Assembly (NCBI RefSeq): GCF_000400715.1 | Contig: NZ_KE007347.1 | Span: 1-64,000, forward strand | DNA length: 64,000 nt | Source of the DNA: Acinetobacter genomosp. 15BJ | GTDB taxonomy: Bacteria; Pseudomonadota; Gammaproteobacteria; Pseudomonadales; Moraxellaceae | Direction: 5' to 3' | In this document: positions 23,996 through 32,212 of the stretch, piece by piece | Numbering within the stretch: the first letter of the stretch is position 1 | Layout: every line of letters begins with the position of its first letter | Translations under genes and position numbers: made by a program | Notes under the pieces: generated by a model | What the model was told of the DNA's origin: nothing | The model's input: the letters and a program-made list of their open reading frames with translations, nothing else | Databases searched by the model: none

Positions 23996-24761
23996 GAAAC
24001 GTAAAAAGGGGCGTAAGGCAACAAAATTAAGACCAGTAAAAGTAAATCGCCGTATTGAGTTTTACTATATACGGCAATTACTGGCCATTTCTAAATATTG
24101 TCAAGATCAGACTAAGGAATTAGTTATCCCAACAGTTGGCCAGAATATCGGTGATGCTTGGTTTTCTGACATGATTGCTGCGTTTAAAGGAAAGCTTACT
24201 AAGTATGTAATCGAAATTGCTAGGCCAATTGCTCAGAAAGTTGTTGGTGACACAAGCAAAGAAGTGGATAAGCAAATTGCTGAACATACCAAGTCTATTA
24301 TTGGGGTGGACCTAACGCCGTTTTATCGTGCTGCTGATATTCAGGATGTGGTTGATACCAATATTGAGGCCAATGTCGCTTTAATCAAATCGATACCACA
24401 GCAATACTCGGATAAAGTTGAGGCACTGGTCCATAATGCATTGCAGACAGGCCAGACAAATGAAGAGTTAGCAAAGGAAATTGCCAAGCTCGGTCAAACG
24501 ACTGATTCCCGTGCACGTTTAATTGCAGCAGATCAGATGGGTAAGATTAATGGCCAGATCAACAAGGCTCGTCAGTTATCCATGGGGGTTGAAACTTACA
24601 CCTGGCAAACTGCTAAGGATGAACGAGTGCGTTTAGACCATCAGCATAAGCAGGGCAAGACATTTAGATGGGATAATCCTCCAACTGGTGGCCATCCTGG
24701 AGAACCTATTCGGTGCCGTTGTACGGCGTTGCCAAATTATGAGGATATTCTGATCGAATAG
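23949..24761 (+). CDS. Minor head protein, Mu gpF-like
   Basis: 270 residues. The C-terminal 100 form the phage head morphogenesis domain (RARLIAADQMGKINGQINKA, then WQTAKDERVRLDHQHKQGKT and the final GEPIRCRCTALP). The N-terminus is strikingly basic (KKRKKGRKATKLRPVKVNRR). Overlaps the portal gene by 47 bp, which is common for this pair. Confidence 0.85.
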   Translation: MTTIIKILKPHLQESKKRKKGRKATKLRPVKVNRRIEFYYIRQLLAISKYCQDQTKELVIPTVGQNIGDAWFSDMIAAFKGKLTKYVIEIARPIAQKVVGDTSKEVDKQIAEHTKSIIGVDLTPFYRAADIQDVVDTNIEANVALIKSIPQQYSDKVEALVHNALQTGQTNEELAKEIAKLGQTTDSRARLIAADQMGKINGQINKARQLSMGVETYTWQTAKDERVRLDHQHKQGKTFRWDNPPTGGHPGEPIRCRCTALPNYEDILIE

Positions 24762-24800
24762 TTTATACTTTTTGGATTACGTTAATTATTTGGTAAGAAC

Positions 24801-25358
24801 GTGACTGATAATGGTGTGTTTGAAAAAGAAGAGTTAAAGGCTGAAACAGAGAGATATAAAGTTTTATTTGATTTTTATAAAAGTGAATATGATGCCTTAA
24901 GGAATGAATATTACAAGGTCGAGGATAAAGCTGCTAAATATTTGACATCACTATCAGTTTTATCGGGAATATTATTAGTGTTGTTCAAAGAAGTCATTAA
25001 CAATTTTCAGCTTAACGTTTTGTCTTCAATTCAAGTTTCTATTTTATGTTTATTGGTTTTAAGCATTTCAGCTTCATGGCGATTTATATTTATGGTTTTA
25101 AAACCTGTAAGCGTTAAAAGCTTTCCATATTCACAAAAAGGTATTGATTATTTCGATTCTGTTAAGCTAAGTACCTTCTATTATTCAATGTCCATTGAAT
25201 ACGTCAATTTGATAGATAGCTATAAGGGTGCAATAGAGAAAAAGACAGAATTTTTGAAGAGAGCTTTTTCTGAAATCAAATGTTCAGGTTTATTGCTTTT
25301 GATATTTCTTAGTTCATTTTTTATTGGTAATGTATTATTTTCTACAGTCAAATTTTAA
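24801..25358 (+). CDS. Three-TM membrane protein, probable moron
   Basis: 185 residues, GTG start. A helical N-terminus (about 1-45) precedes two TM segments (LTSLSVLSGILLVLF and VSILCLLVLSISASWRFIFM); a soluble stretch follows, then a last TM (SGLLLLIFLSSFFIGNVLF). The codons are clearly more AT-rich than in the flanking head genes. The layout recalls small membrane effectors or superinfection-exclusion proteins, but no family is recognised. Inserted between two conserved head genes and followed by a terminator. Confidence 0.7.
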   Translation: MTDNGVFEKEELKAETERYKVLFDFYKSEYDALRNEYYKVEDKAAKYLTSLSVLSGILLVLFKEVINNFQLNVLSSIQVSILCLLVLSISASWRFIFMVLKPVSVKSFPYSQKGIDYFDSVKLSTFYYSMSIEYVNLIDSYKGAIEKKTEFLKRAFSEIKCSGLLLLIFLSSFFIGNVLFSTVKF

Positions 25359-25368
25359 GGAAATATAG

Positions 25369-25458
25369 ATGAGTGAGAACAAACCACCTGAATATGTACC
25401 ACCTCCGAATTCAGAGCTTGTTGTTAAATCTAATGACAAACCAATTAAGACAAAGTAA
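25369..25458 (+). CDS. Very short ORF (29 aa)
   Basis: MSENKPPEYVPPPNSELVV and a short basic tail. RBS AAGGA at eight bases, ten bp after the membrane-protein gene and before the terminator. Pro-rich. Likely co-expressed with the membrane protein, if real. Confidence 0.4.
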   Translation: MSENKPPEYVPPPNSELVVKSNDKPIKTK

Positions 25459-25476
25459 TTAATTATGAAGTAGATA

Positions 25477-25500
25477 ACCCACCTTTTGGTGGGTTTTTTT
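25477..25500 (+). terminator. Terminator after the membrane-protein moron
   Basis: ACCCACC-TTTT-GGTGGGT stem followed by seven T. Confidence 0.85.
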
Positions 25501-25513
25501 ATGGGCGCAATTT

Positions 25514-26713
25514 ATGAAAATAATTTATCAACTCAAAGTTGGTGACTTTGCGCCAAGCGAATCATCACGTTCATTTACCAAAGAAGGGTATTTGAAATGT
25601 GTGACTGTACGCTTGGCAAAAGCACCTCAGGTACGCCAGTACCAGGCATATGAATTTTCCAATCTGGAAGGGTTCACCCCTGATCAGACGATTAATGTCT
25701 ACACGCCTGCAGACGAACTATTTAAACCTGAAGCGGTCCAAAGCTTTAATGGTGTTGATGCTACTGACTACCACCCACCCAAGAATGAGATTAACGCATC
25801 CAACTGGAAGGATTACCACATTGGCTACTGTGAGAACGTGCGCCAAGAGGGTGATTACCTGGTTGGGGATTTACTCATTAAAGACAAGATCAGCATCGAT
25901 CTTATTCAAAGTAATGAGCGTATCGAGATGTCACTTGGGTACGCAGCCATTCTTGTTATTGAGCAAGGAACGGCGCCTGATGGAACACCATATCAGGCCA
26001 AATTTATTAACTTTTTAGGCAATCATGTAGCACTAGTTAAATACGGTCGCTGCGGTGGTGATTGCCGTATCGGTGACCAAAATCACAATCATCCAAACGA
26101 GGATAAAACAATGGAAGTATCGGTAAACGGCATGCGTTTTGACATTGGCGATAATAAAGCCCTGGCAGATGCATTAAAGATTCAAGAAGAGCAGCTGAAG
26201 AATATGAAAGCTGCAAAATTGAAAGTAGGTGATCAACAATTTTCGATTGGGGATGAATTAACGGCCGTTCAAGCGGTTGTAGATAAACTCCATACCGATA
26301 AAGCCACGCTTGAGCAAAAAGTTGGGGATTTAGAAAAAAACCAGATTACACCTGAGAAGTTGGAACAGGCTGCAACTGAACGCGCCGCCGTAGTTGCCGA
26401 TGCCAAAGCGTTGGTTCCATCAATCAAAACTGATGGTTGCAGTTGTGAGCAGATCAAGCGCGATGTGATTGCAGCTAAAGCTGGTGATGCTTTGGTGGGT
26501 GCATTATTAGGATCTGTTTCAGTGGGTGATGCCAAGCCTGAACAGATTGATACTGCTTTCCGTGCGCTGTCTGCAGTAAAAGGTACGGTACCAACCAATC
26601 CCGTGGGTGATGCCCTCAACCATCAACAACATATTAATGCTGGTGACGGTAAACCATCAGGTAATAACGATCAACCTGGCTACAGTAAAGCTGACGCTTA
26701 CAAGAAAATCTAA
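25514..26713 (+). CDS. DUF2213 prohead protease-scaffold protein
   Basis: 399 residues. The N-terminal 190 match DUF2213 (GYLKCVTVRLAKAPQVRQYQ, DATDYHPPKNEINASNWKDY, IGYCENVRQEGDYLVGDLLI, ERIEMSLGYAA, NHVALVKYGRCG), regarded as a prohead maturation protease. The C-terminal half is helical with many charged residues and looks like a scaffold. An internal start with a strong RBS lies at the border (see next entry), as in protease/scaffold pairs of other phages. Confidence 0.8.
   Translation: MKIIYQLKVGDFAPSESSRSFTKEGYLKCVTVRLAKAPQVRQYQAYEFSNLEGFTPDQTINVYTPADELFKPEAVQSFNGVDATDYHPPKNEINASNWKDYHIGYCENVRQEGDYLVGDLLIKDKISIDLIQSNERIEMSLGYAAILVIEQGTAPDGTPYQAKFINFLGNHVALVKYGRCGGDCRIGDQNHNHPNEDKTMEVSVNGMRFDIGDNKALADALKIQEEQLKNMKAAKLKVGDQQFSIGDELTAVQAVVDKLHTDKATLEQKVGDLEKNQITPEKLEQAATERAAVVADAKALVPSIKTDGCSCEQIKRDVIAAKAGDALVGALLGSVSVGDAKPEQIDTAFRALSAVKGTVPTNPVGDALNHQQHINAGDGKPSGNNDQPGYSKADAYKKI
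26111..26713 (+). CDS. Nested in-frame scaffold protein (predicted internal start)
   Basis: In-frame ATG at codon 200 of the protease gene, preceded by GAGG with eight-base spacing, a better RBS than at most genes here. The product (MEVSVNGMRFDIGDNKAL..., 200 aa) would be the scaffold part alone, as lambda Nu3 is nested in C. Translation from this start is predicted, not shown. Confidence 0.5.
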   Translation: MEVSVNGMRFDIGDNKALADALKIQEEQLKNMKAAKLKVGDQQFSIGDELTAVQAVVDKLHTDKATLEQKVGDLEKNQITPEKLEQAATERAAVVADAKALVPSIKTDGCSCEQIKRDVIAAKAGDALVGALLGSVSVGDAKPEQIDTAFRALSAVKGTVPTNPVGDALNHQQHINAGDGKPSGNNDQPGYSKADAYKKI

Positions 26714-26729
26714 AAGGGGATATTTAATC

Positions 26730-27200
26730 ATGGTTCAACAATTAAATGCAGTTGTAGGGCAGCGAGGACGCTTAACGGCGTATGAGTCTGTCTTATCTCT
26801 ACCGTTATCAGGTTTGACTTTAGTCAATGACGGCGTTGTTGTCGTTCGTACAACAGATGGAAAATCTGTTAAAGCTGTTTCAGCTGCAACGCCAACACGT
26901 TTCGGCGTAGTAGTTCGTCATGGTGTTGGCAAGACTGGCAAAGATACAGCAGGCAAAGAAGCTTACAAAGCCGGCGACATGCTACCAGTCATGTTTTCTG
27001 GTGCAATTTGGGTAAAGCCAACAGCACCTGTCACCGACATAACAGCAGCTGTATATGTAAAGACAGCGAATGGTACTGAAAGTGCGCCGTTGGGATCATT
27101 ATCAAGTGTGGCCACTGATGGTACCGCATTACCTGGTGCAGTTTGGGAAACTCTAACAGGGGCAGATGGTTTAGCCCTTATCAATCTTCGTGGAGCATAA
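26730..27200 (+). CDS. Capsid decoration/structural cement-like protein
   Basis: 156 residues, all-beta (LVNDGVVVVRTTDGKSVKAV, RFGVVVRHGVGKTG). The pattern of a cargo-free beta protein between scaffold and major capsid protein matches the phage structural cement (Gp24-like/DUF2190-like) group. Start 26730 has AGGGG; the frame is open further upstream without RBS. Confidence 0.65.
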   Translation: MVQQLNAVVGQRGRLTAYESVLSLPLSGLTLVNDGVVVVRTTDGKSVKAVSAATPTRFGVVVRHGVGKTGKDTAGKEAYKAGDMLPVMFSGAIWVKPTAPVTDITAAVYVKTANGTESAPLGSLSSVATDGTALPGAVWETLTGADGLALINLRGA

Positions 27201-27206
27201 TAAAAC

Positions 27207-28202
27207 ATGAGCAAATTAGTAAAAATGAAGGCTCGTTTAACGCCTATTTCATATGCAGTTCAAGCTCAGATCGGTGATGCATTCAATTTGGATGCACTTG
27301 CGCAGCTATTTATTAAGCTTGAAGAGCAAAACGACATTACTCCACAGCTCGAACAGGTGTTGGATTACGCTAAGTACATCCCTGTTACAAACGTACAAGC
27401 TGTATACGGCGGCGGTGAGATCCTATCGCGTAAAAAAGGTGTCGGTATCGGTAAAGATTATTCTGGTACTGGTGATGATATCCCACTTGCAGAGGTGGAA
27501 TACGACACCGTTAATCTGCCAGTAAAAATTGGAACAATTGGATATCAGTATTCGGTTGTTGAATTGGCTACGGCTCAAGCAATGAATCTCACACTAGAAG
27601 CTGATAAAGTCCAAGCGGCAAATTTGGCGGCTGAAAAGCATATGTCAAATGTAGCTTGGTATGGTTATACCAAAGCCAATGCAAGTGGTGTCTTAACTCA
27701 GGTAAATGGCTTTTTGAATCAGACTGGTGTAACTGTAGTTGCAGCGCAGTACAACTGGGCTACTGCAACCATTGAGCAAGTTTTAGCTGATTTCAACAAT
27801 TCATTATCAGAAGTATCTGAGCTTTTCGATGGTGATGCATCGATTCAGCCAGATACCTATCTTATGGCGTCAAATCAGTACCTAAATTTATCAACACGAG
27901 TTGTTGCAGACTCAGGTGGTAAAACATTTTTAGATTGGGTAAGTGAAAAAAATATTTTTGCGACTCAGGGTAAGCCATTGACGATTCGTGGTTCTGGACG
28001 GGGTAATGATAAAGGCACAGCGGGTGCTGATCGTTCGATTATCTATCGCCGTGATCCATCGTGCATCCAATTTAAGGGGAACAGTGTTGAATTTTTAACG
28101 GCACAACCTAAAGGCTTGGATGTTTTAGTTCCTGGTCACTACAAATATCAAGGCGTTTGGTTGAAGCGTGTTGATTCTCTTCGTTACTTGGACCATGTAT
28201 AA
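27207..28202 (+). CDS. Major capsid protein (DUF2184 family)
   Basis: 331 residues. Recognised by TPQLEQVLDYAKYIPVTNVQ, SYSVVE-like GTIGYQYSVVELATAQAMN, and the C-terminal RRDPSCIQFKGNSVEFLTAQ with PGHYKYQGVWLKRVDSLRYL, typical of DUF2184 capsid proteins. Located after the scaffold and cement genes, seven bp downstream. HK97-type fold is expected from the family. Confidence 0.85.
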   Translation: MSKLVKMKARLTPISYAVQAQIGDAFNLDALAQLFIKLEEQNDITPQLEQVLDYAKYIPVTNVQAVYGGGEILSRKKGVGIGKDYSGTGDDIPLAEVEYDTVNLPVKIGTIGYQYSVVELATAQAMNLTLEADKVQAANLAAEKHMSNVAWYGYTKANASGVLTQVNGFLNQTGVTVVAAQYNWATATIEQVLADFNNSLSEVSELFDGDASIQPDTYLMASNQYLNLSTRVVADSGGKTFLDWVSEKNIFATQGKPLTIRGSGRGNDKGTAGADRSIIYRRDPSCIQFKGNSVEFLTAQPKGLDVLVPGHYKYQGVWLKRVDSLRYLDHV

Positions 28203-28215
28203 GGATTAAAACCAC

Positions 28216-28614
28216 ATGAAATATTCATATACCTATAGCGGCTCTCAGGCCGCTTTTGTTTTTTCTGGCCTTGCTGTTTTACCTGCAGGCGTTCCAACAT
28301 CAATTGATGCTGATATCCATAAGAAGCTTCAAGACAACAAATTCGCACAGCATTTGATTGAATCGGGTGAAATTGATGTTCAAGAAATTGATGAACCGGG
28401 CGAACCTAAATCACCTGGTAGAACGGGTGGACGTAGCACTGGTGGTAAGGGCAAGCAAAATGATACAGCCACAAATGCTGCTAAGGCTGCGGATGATGCG
28501 CAGAAAGCCACCTTAGATGCTGCCAAAGCTGAATTAAAAGAGCTTGATGTGACGTTTAGTGATGATGAAACACTAGAACAACTGCAAGCTAAATTGGCTC
28601 AAGCCAAGGAATAA
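28216..28614 (+). CDS. Small head protein with C-terminal HeH/SAP-like motif
   Basis: 132 residues. A Gly/Ser/Lys-rich linker (KSPGRTGGRSTGGKGKQ) separates a beta-rich N-terminus from a helical Ala-rich region; the end (AELKELDVTFSDDETLEQLQ) resembles HeH/SAP-type modules seen in phage head proteins. RBS AAGGA before ATG. A terminator-like hairpin lies in codons 8-14. Confidence 0.65.
   Translation: MKYSYTYSGSQAAFVFSGLAVLPAGVPTSIDADIHKKLQDNKFAQHLIESGEIDVQEIDEPGEPKSPGRTGGRSTGGKGKQNDTATNAAKAADDAQKATLDAAKAELKELDVTFSDDETLEQLQAKLAQAKE
28237..28266 (+). terminator. Terminator-like hairpin within the start of the small head gene
   Basis: AGCGGC-TCTCAG-GCCGCT stem followed by TTTGTTTTTTC. It would act after the capsid gene; because it lies in coding sequence, ribosomes may suppress it, so it is perhaps an attenuator. 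Confidence 0.45.
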
Positions 28615-28622
28615 GGTGTGTT

Positions 28623-29006
28623 ATGGACGTACAAACGTTTCGCCAAAAGTTTGCCCATGATACGGCGTTAGCCAATCTATCGGATCCTGTCATTCAGGAT
28701 GCGTTAGACGAGGCCGAGTTGGTCGTATCACAGCTTGAATTTGGCGCATTAAAGGAACGTGCTGTAAGTCTGTATGCAGCACATATTCTTAAAGTTGAAA
28801 CAAACAGTAAGGGCGGTAGCGCGTTTTCAAATGCATCCAGCATGACCATTGCTGGCCAGAGTGTGAGTTATTCCCGATCGCAAAAAGAAACCTTCTTTGA
28901 TCAGAGCATTTATGGCCAGCGTTACCTTGCCTTAAAAAATTCAATTCCAATTGATGATAAAGGCACAAACCCTAATCGTTTGGGTGTTGGTGCTTTTGTT
29001 GTGTAG
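28623..29006 (+). CDS. Head-tail connector (DUF4054)
   Basis: 127 residues. FRQKFAHDTALANLSDPVIQ and ALKERAVSLYAAHIL are typical of DUF4054, a helical adaptor bound below the portal. The C-terminal TFFDQSIYGQRYLAL agrees. Gene order supports it. Confidence 0.8.
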   Translation: MDVQTFRQKFAHDTALANLSDPVIQDALDEAELVVSQLEFGALKERAVSLYAAHILKVETNSKGGSAFSNASSMTIAGQSVSYSRSQKETFFDQSIYGQRYLALKNSIPIDDKGTNPNRLGVGAFVV

Positions 29007-29016
29007 GAGAAAATAT

Positions 29017-29208
29017 ATGCGTTTTAAATATCAAGCACCGCCAGGATATAAAGCAACTACCTTAGCAATTGCTGGCCAAGATCTGGAAGTTAATAACGGC
29101 GTTGTTGAATCACAGGATGACATTATCCAGTTTCTTAAGCCTTTAGGTTTTGAGCGTTATGTTGAAGTAGTAGAAACCAAAAAAACCACTGCTGCAGCTA
29201 AAGAGTAA
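29017..29208 (+). CDS. Small neck-region protein (63 aa)
   Basis: MRFKYQAPPGYKATTLAIAG and a short acidic strand-helix part; Thr/Ala-rich tail. RBS AGGAGA at good distance; the frame continues upstream but without RBS and inside the connector gene. Not recognised; position fits a neck or head-closure accessory protein. Confidence 0.6.
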   Translation: MRFKYQAPPGYKATTLAIAGQDLEVNNGVVESQDDIIQFLKPLGFERYVEVVETKKTTAAAKE

Positions 29209-29213
29209 AAGCT

Positions 29214-29696
29214 ATGAGCGATACTCGTGTTGATGTCCATGTCAATTTTGACAATATGAATGATCGCATTAGATTTGAAATAAGACGCACGATTAACGCT
29301 CTTACTTTAAGACTGCAGCGAACCATTCAGGAAGATATGTTGAGTGGCCAGAGGCTAAAGGTCCAATCTGGTCGCTTGCGTGGATCTGTTTCATCCAAAG
29401 TGGATGAGGATAAAGACTGGATTGAGGGTACAGTTGGTGCAGGCGGTGCATTGGTTCCTTATGCATTTGTGCATGAGTTTGGTTTAAATGGTTCCGTAGG
29501 CGTTAAAGCTCACTTGAGAATGATTAAACAAGCTTTTGGTCAACCGATATCACCAACACAGATCAGCGTCCGAGCGCATTCTAGGAATGTCAGATTCAGA
29601 GAGTTGCGTTTTATGCGTGACTCACTGGACATGATTGGTCGGATTGCGCCACGTAATATTGATGCCGCAATTCAAAGGGGTATAGCAGGTGGATAG
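29214..29696 (+). CDS. HK97 gp10-like neck/tail-completion protein
   Basis: 160 residues. The segment SGRLRGSVSSKV (about 55-66) with VGAGGALVPYAFVHEFG (about 80-97) is the classical gp10 family signature (inhibitor-like neck ring). The C-terminus is basic. Five bp after the preceding gene. Confidence 0.8.
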   Translation: MSDTRVDVHVNFDNMNDRIRFEIRRTINALTLRLQRTIQEDMLSGQRLKVQSGRLRGSVSSKVDEDKDWIEGTVGAGGALVPYAFVHEFGLNGSVGVKAHLRMIKQAFGQPISPTQISVRAHSRNVRFRELRFMRDSLDMIGRIAPRNIDAAIQRGIAGG

Positions 29697-30132
29697 TGAA
29701 GCAATATATCAAGCGCTGTTTGATCGACTGAGCACTCATGTTGATGGGGTGGTGACAGTCAGCCGCCGTTTACGTCATTTTAATAACGTGCAGCAAATTG
29801 AACGCCCTGCATTGTTTATTACCCAGGGCAACCAACAAGAAGGACCAGTAAAGGGCTTAAATGCCAAAATAGAACTTGCTGCTGAGTTATATCTTTATAT
29901 CCATGAAGCGGATAAGGAAAAACCACCATCAGCGCAATTAAATGTTTTTGTCGATCGTGTGCGTGCTGCAATTAAACCGGATTTCCCTGAAATGTGTGAA
30001 TACCAGACTTTAGGGGGATTGGTTGAGCACTGCTGGATTGACGGAACAATTGAAGTATATGAAGCGGTTGAGAATATGCTAGATGACCAGGCAATTGCAA
30101 TTATTCCTGTCCGGATCCTCACAACCAATTAA
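29689..30132 (+). CDS. Tail terminator-like protein
   Basis: 147 residues, GTG start overlapping the previous gene by eight bases. IYQALFDRLSTHVDGVVTVS near the N-terminus, beta strands ERPALFITQGN and a central LNVFVDRVRAAIKP helix resemble tail terminator (gpU-like/gp17) proteins, which sit at this place in the operon. Confidence 0.65.
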   Translation: MDSEAIYQALFDRLSTHVDGVVTVSRRLRHFNNVQQIERPALFITQGNQQEGPVKGLNAKIELAAELYLYIHEADKEKPPSAQLNVFVDRVRAAIKPDFPEMCEYQTLGGLVEHCWIDGTIEVYEAVENMLDDQAIAIIPVRILTTN

Positions 30133-30149
30133 ACACAATTCATTCAATG

Positions 30150-30168
30150 ACCGCCGTTTGGCGGTTTT
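30150..30168 (+). terminator. Terminator before the tail tube gene
   Basis: ACCGCC-GTTT-GGCGGT followed by TTTT. A modest T-run; probably partial termination within the late operon. Confidence 0.6.
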
Positions 30169-30191
30169 GTCATTTTTGAGAGGTCAAAATA

Positions 30192-30959
30192 ATGGCTCAG
30201 TATTTATTTGGTGCTGGCAAGATCTTTGCCACACCTATTCAGGATGTTTATGGTCAGCCGATCAGTAATCCTACGCCTGTTGAGGTAGGGGTTCTGCAAT
30301 CGGTATCAGTCGATATCAGTTATGACTTAAAGGAACTCTTTGGCCGTGGCCAATTTGCTGTAGATGCAGCACGTGGTAAGGGTTCAATTAAGTGTAAGGC
30401 AAGTTTTGGCCGTATCAATGGCGCATTACTTAATTCGATTTTCTTTGGTGGTGTAATTGCTGAGGGTGGTATAGAGACTATTGCGCAAACCATTAACGGC
30501 GAAATTATCCCTGCAGGTGGCTTGGTTACTCCAGTGGTGCCAAATGCCGGTACTTACGTTAAGGATCTAGGTGTTACAGATTCAAAAGCGGTACCAATGA
30601 AGCGCGTAGCAAGTGCACCAACCACAGGGCAATACAGTGTTGATGCTGCAACAGGCGCTTATACATTTGCTACTGCAGACGTGGGCAAAACGGTATTTAT
30701 CAGCTTTAAATACTCGGCAACGGTGGCAGGTGCCAAGCAGATCACAGTATCTAACTTGGATATGGGATATACGCCAGAGTTTGCCGTGAACTTGCAACGA
30801 GACTACAAAGGCAAGTTCATGGGTATGGAGTTCTTCCGTAATGTCAGTAATAAGCTTGGTTTTAGTTCAAAGCAGGATGATTACGATATCCCTGAGTTTG
30901 AATTTCAACCCATGGCCGATGATCTAGGCCGCGTATTTAAAGCAACATTGTCGGAGTAA
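30192..30959 (+). CDS. Major tail tube protein
   Basis: 255 residues, beta-rich. PVEVGVLQSVSVDISYDLKE and the end FEFQPMADDLGRVFKATLSE are typical of siphophage tube proteins of this gene order. Followed by the two chaperone frames. The insert around GAYTFATADVGKTVFISFKY may be an exposed Ig-like or loop domain. Confidence 0.75.
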   Translation: MAQYLFGAGKIFATPIQDVYGQPISNPTPVEVGVLQSVSVDISYDLKELFGRGQFAVDAARGKGSIKCKASFGRINGALLNSIFFGGVIAEGGIETIAQTINGEIIPAGGLVTPVVPNAGTYVKDLGVTDSKAVPMKRVASAPTTGQYSVDAATGAYTFATADVGKTVFISFKYSATVAGAKQITVSNLDMGYTPEFAVNLQRDYKGKFMGMEFFRNVSNKLGFSSKQDDYDIPEFEFQPMADDLGRVFKATLSE

Positions 30960-30965
30960 GAGCAG

Positions 30966-31277
30966 ATGCAATTTAAACAAGTTGATAACCCTCGTGGCCA
31001 AGAGATTACCATCGACGGCAAACCATTAATGTTTGCACCGTTATCTTTGGGTGCAATTGAAAAGCTTTTACCTGCATTGCAAGGTTTTCAGCCCTCTGAT
31101 GTTGGTTTGGTGATCGATGTTGCGCATAAATCACTGAAACGCAATTACCCCGACATCACCCGTGATGATGTTGCAGATCTCATTTATATGGACCAATTAG
31201 AAGATGTAATGGGTGCTGTAATGTCGGTATCTGGTTTGCAAAGCAAAGAGGTTAAAGAGGACCAGCAGGGGGAATAG
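30966..31277 (+). CDS. Tail assembly chaperone, G-like frame
   Basis: 103 residues. Pattern LMFAPLSLGAIEKLLPALQG and DDVADLIYMDQLEDVMGAVM is that of gpG-like chaperones. Ends with GGG GAA TAG, where a -1 shift at GGGGGAA would enter the next frame. The fusion (about 190 aa) would correspond to gpGT. Confidence 0.75.
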   Translation: MQFKQVDNPRGQEITIDGKPLMFAPLSLGAIEKLLPALQGFQPSDVGLVIDVAHKSLKRNYPDITRDDVADLIYMDQLEDVMGAVMSVSGLQSKEVKEDQQGE

Positions 31278-31537
31278 ATTGGGAGGAGTTGTATACCCAT
31301 TTGGTGCTTACATTAGGGCGTGATTATGATTATGTCAGAAATGAAATGGATTTAATCCGGCTTAAAGCACTAAATGCGTATCAACGAGAATATCCTCCCA
31401 CAAATATTGGTGTTCAAAGGCTTTGCCGTATTTTAGAAGCATTTATGGGGATTGAAGATAGTGACCCTATGTCAGATATCACAGATGATGAAGATGATCT
31501 GATGGAGGTATTAAATAATTTCCCCCAGGGCGGTTAA
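31256..31537 (+). CDS. Tail assembly chaperone, T-like frame (reached by -1 frameshift)
   Basis: The frame is open from 31256 and lies at -1 relative to the preceding gene. The shifted reading gives QQG-GIDWEELYTHLVLTLG; the IDWEELY motif is characteristic of T domains and is lost if one starts at the first in-frame TTG (31289). No RBS precedes that TTG. The remainder (RLCRILEAFMGIEDSDPMSD) is helical and acidic. Confidence 0.7.
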   Translation, partial: RGPAGGIDWEELYTHLVLTLGRDYDYVRNEMDLIRLKALNAYQREYPPTNIGVQRLCRILEAFMGIEDSDPMSDITDDEDDLMEVLNNFPQGG

Positions 31538-31617
31538 TATCGCCCTAGCTATATAAATGTGACAAAGATATTTTGGTTTGATAAATTAAGTCCAATATTA
31601 AACAACTGGTCATTAGT

Positions 31618-32205
31618 ATGAAAAAATTATTATTTATTGGGTTTTTAATTCTTGGTCTAGCTGGATGTAGCAAACATATTGAAGAAAAATCAGCAGATAC
31701 AAATCAAGTAGAAGCATCAAATGACGATTTAGCAAAGAAAGGAAATAATTCTGATCAAAAACCTTTAACAAGTTGGAGGTATGAGGAATCCAAAGATGAA
31801 ATGCGAAATATTTCTCTTAAATTTGCAGGATTAGAATCAAATAATACAGTTGAATTTGAATTTCCTTACAACGGTGGTTCAAAGTTAACAATTGCTTTAA
31901 GAAAAAATTCGCAAACACCCAACTCTGATGGTGTGGGATTCTTAATTGACAAAGGTCAGTTTTTTTGCGCCTCTATGGATGGTTGTACTGGATCCATTAA
32001 ATTTGGGAATGGTTCTATTGAGAAAATTAATTTAAAAATGAGTGATGATCAAAATTCTAAAATTCTATATATGTCTAATGAAGAGCAAATTAAAAGTTTT
32101 ATTCAAAAATTAAAAAAAGGGGAAAATTTAATTGTTGAGTTACCATTTTTTCAAACTGGTGATAGACAATTTAGCTTTGATAGTACTGGATTAGATTGGG
32201 ATTAA
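31618..32205 (+). CDS. Lipoprotein, probable moron
   Basis: 195 residues with a lipoprotein signal (MKKLLFIGFLILGLAGCSK; lipobox LAGC). After a charged, low-complexity linker (about 20-60) follows a beta-rich domain (NTVEFEFPYNGGSKLTIALR, GQFFCASMDGCTGSIKFGN). AT-rich codons compared with its neighbours. It interrupts the conserved chaperone to tape-measure order and is flanked by its own spacer and terminator, so it is probably expressed independently. Receptor-masking lipoproteins of phages (T5 Llp, phi80 Cor) are a functional parallel, not a homology claim. Confidence 0.75.
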   Translation: MKKLLFIGFLILGLAGCSKHIEEKSADTNQVEASNDDLAKKGNNSDQKPLTSWRYEESKDEMRNISLKFAGLESNNTVEFEFPYNGGSKLTIALRKNSQTPNSDGVGFLIDKGQFFCASMDGCTGSIKFGNGSIEKINLKMSDDQNSKILYMSNEEQIKSFIQKLKKGENLIVELPFFQTGDRQFSFDSTGLDWD

Positions 32206-32212
32206 ATTTTTA

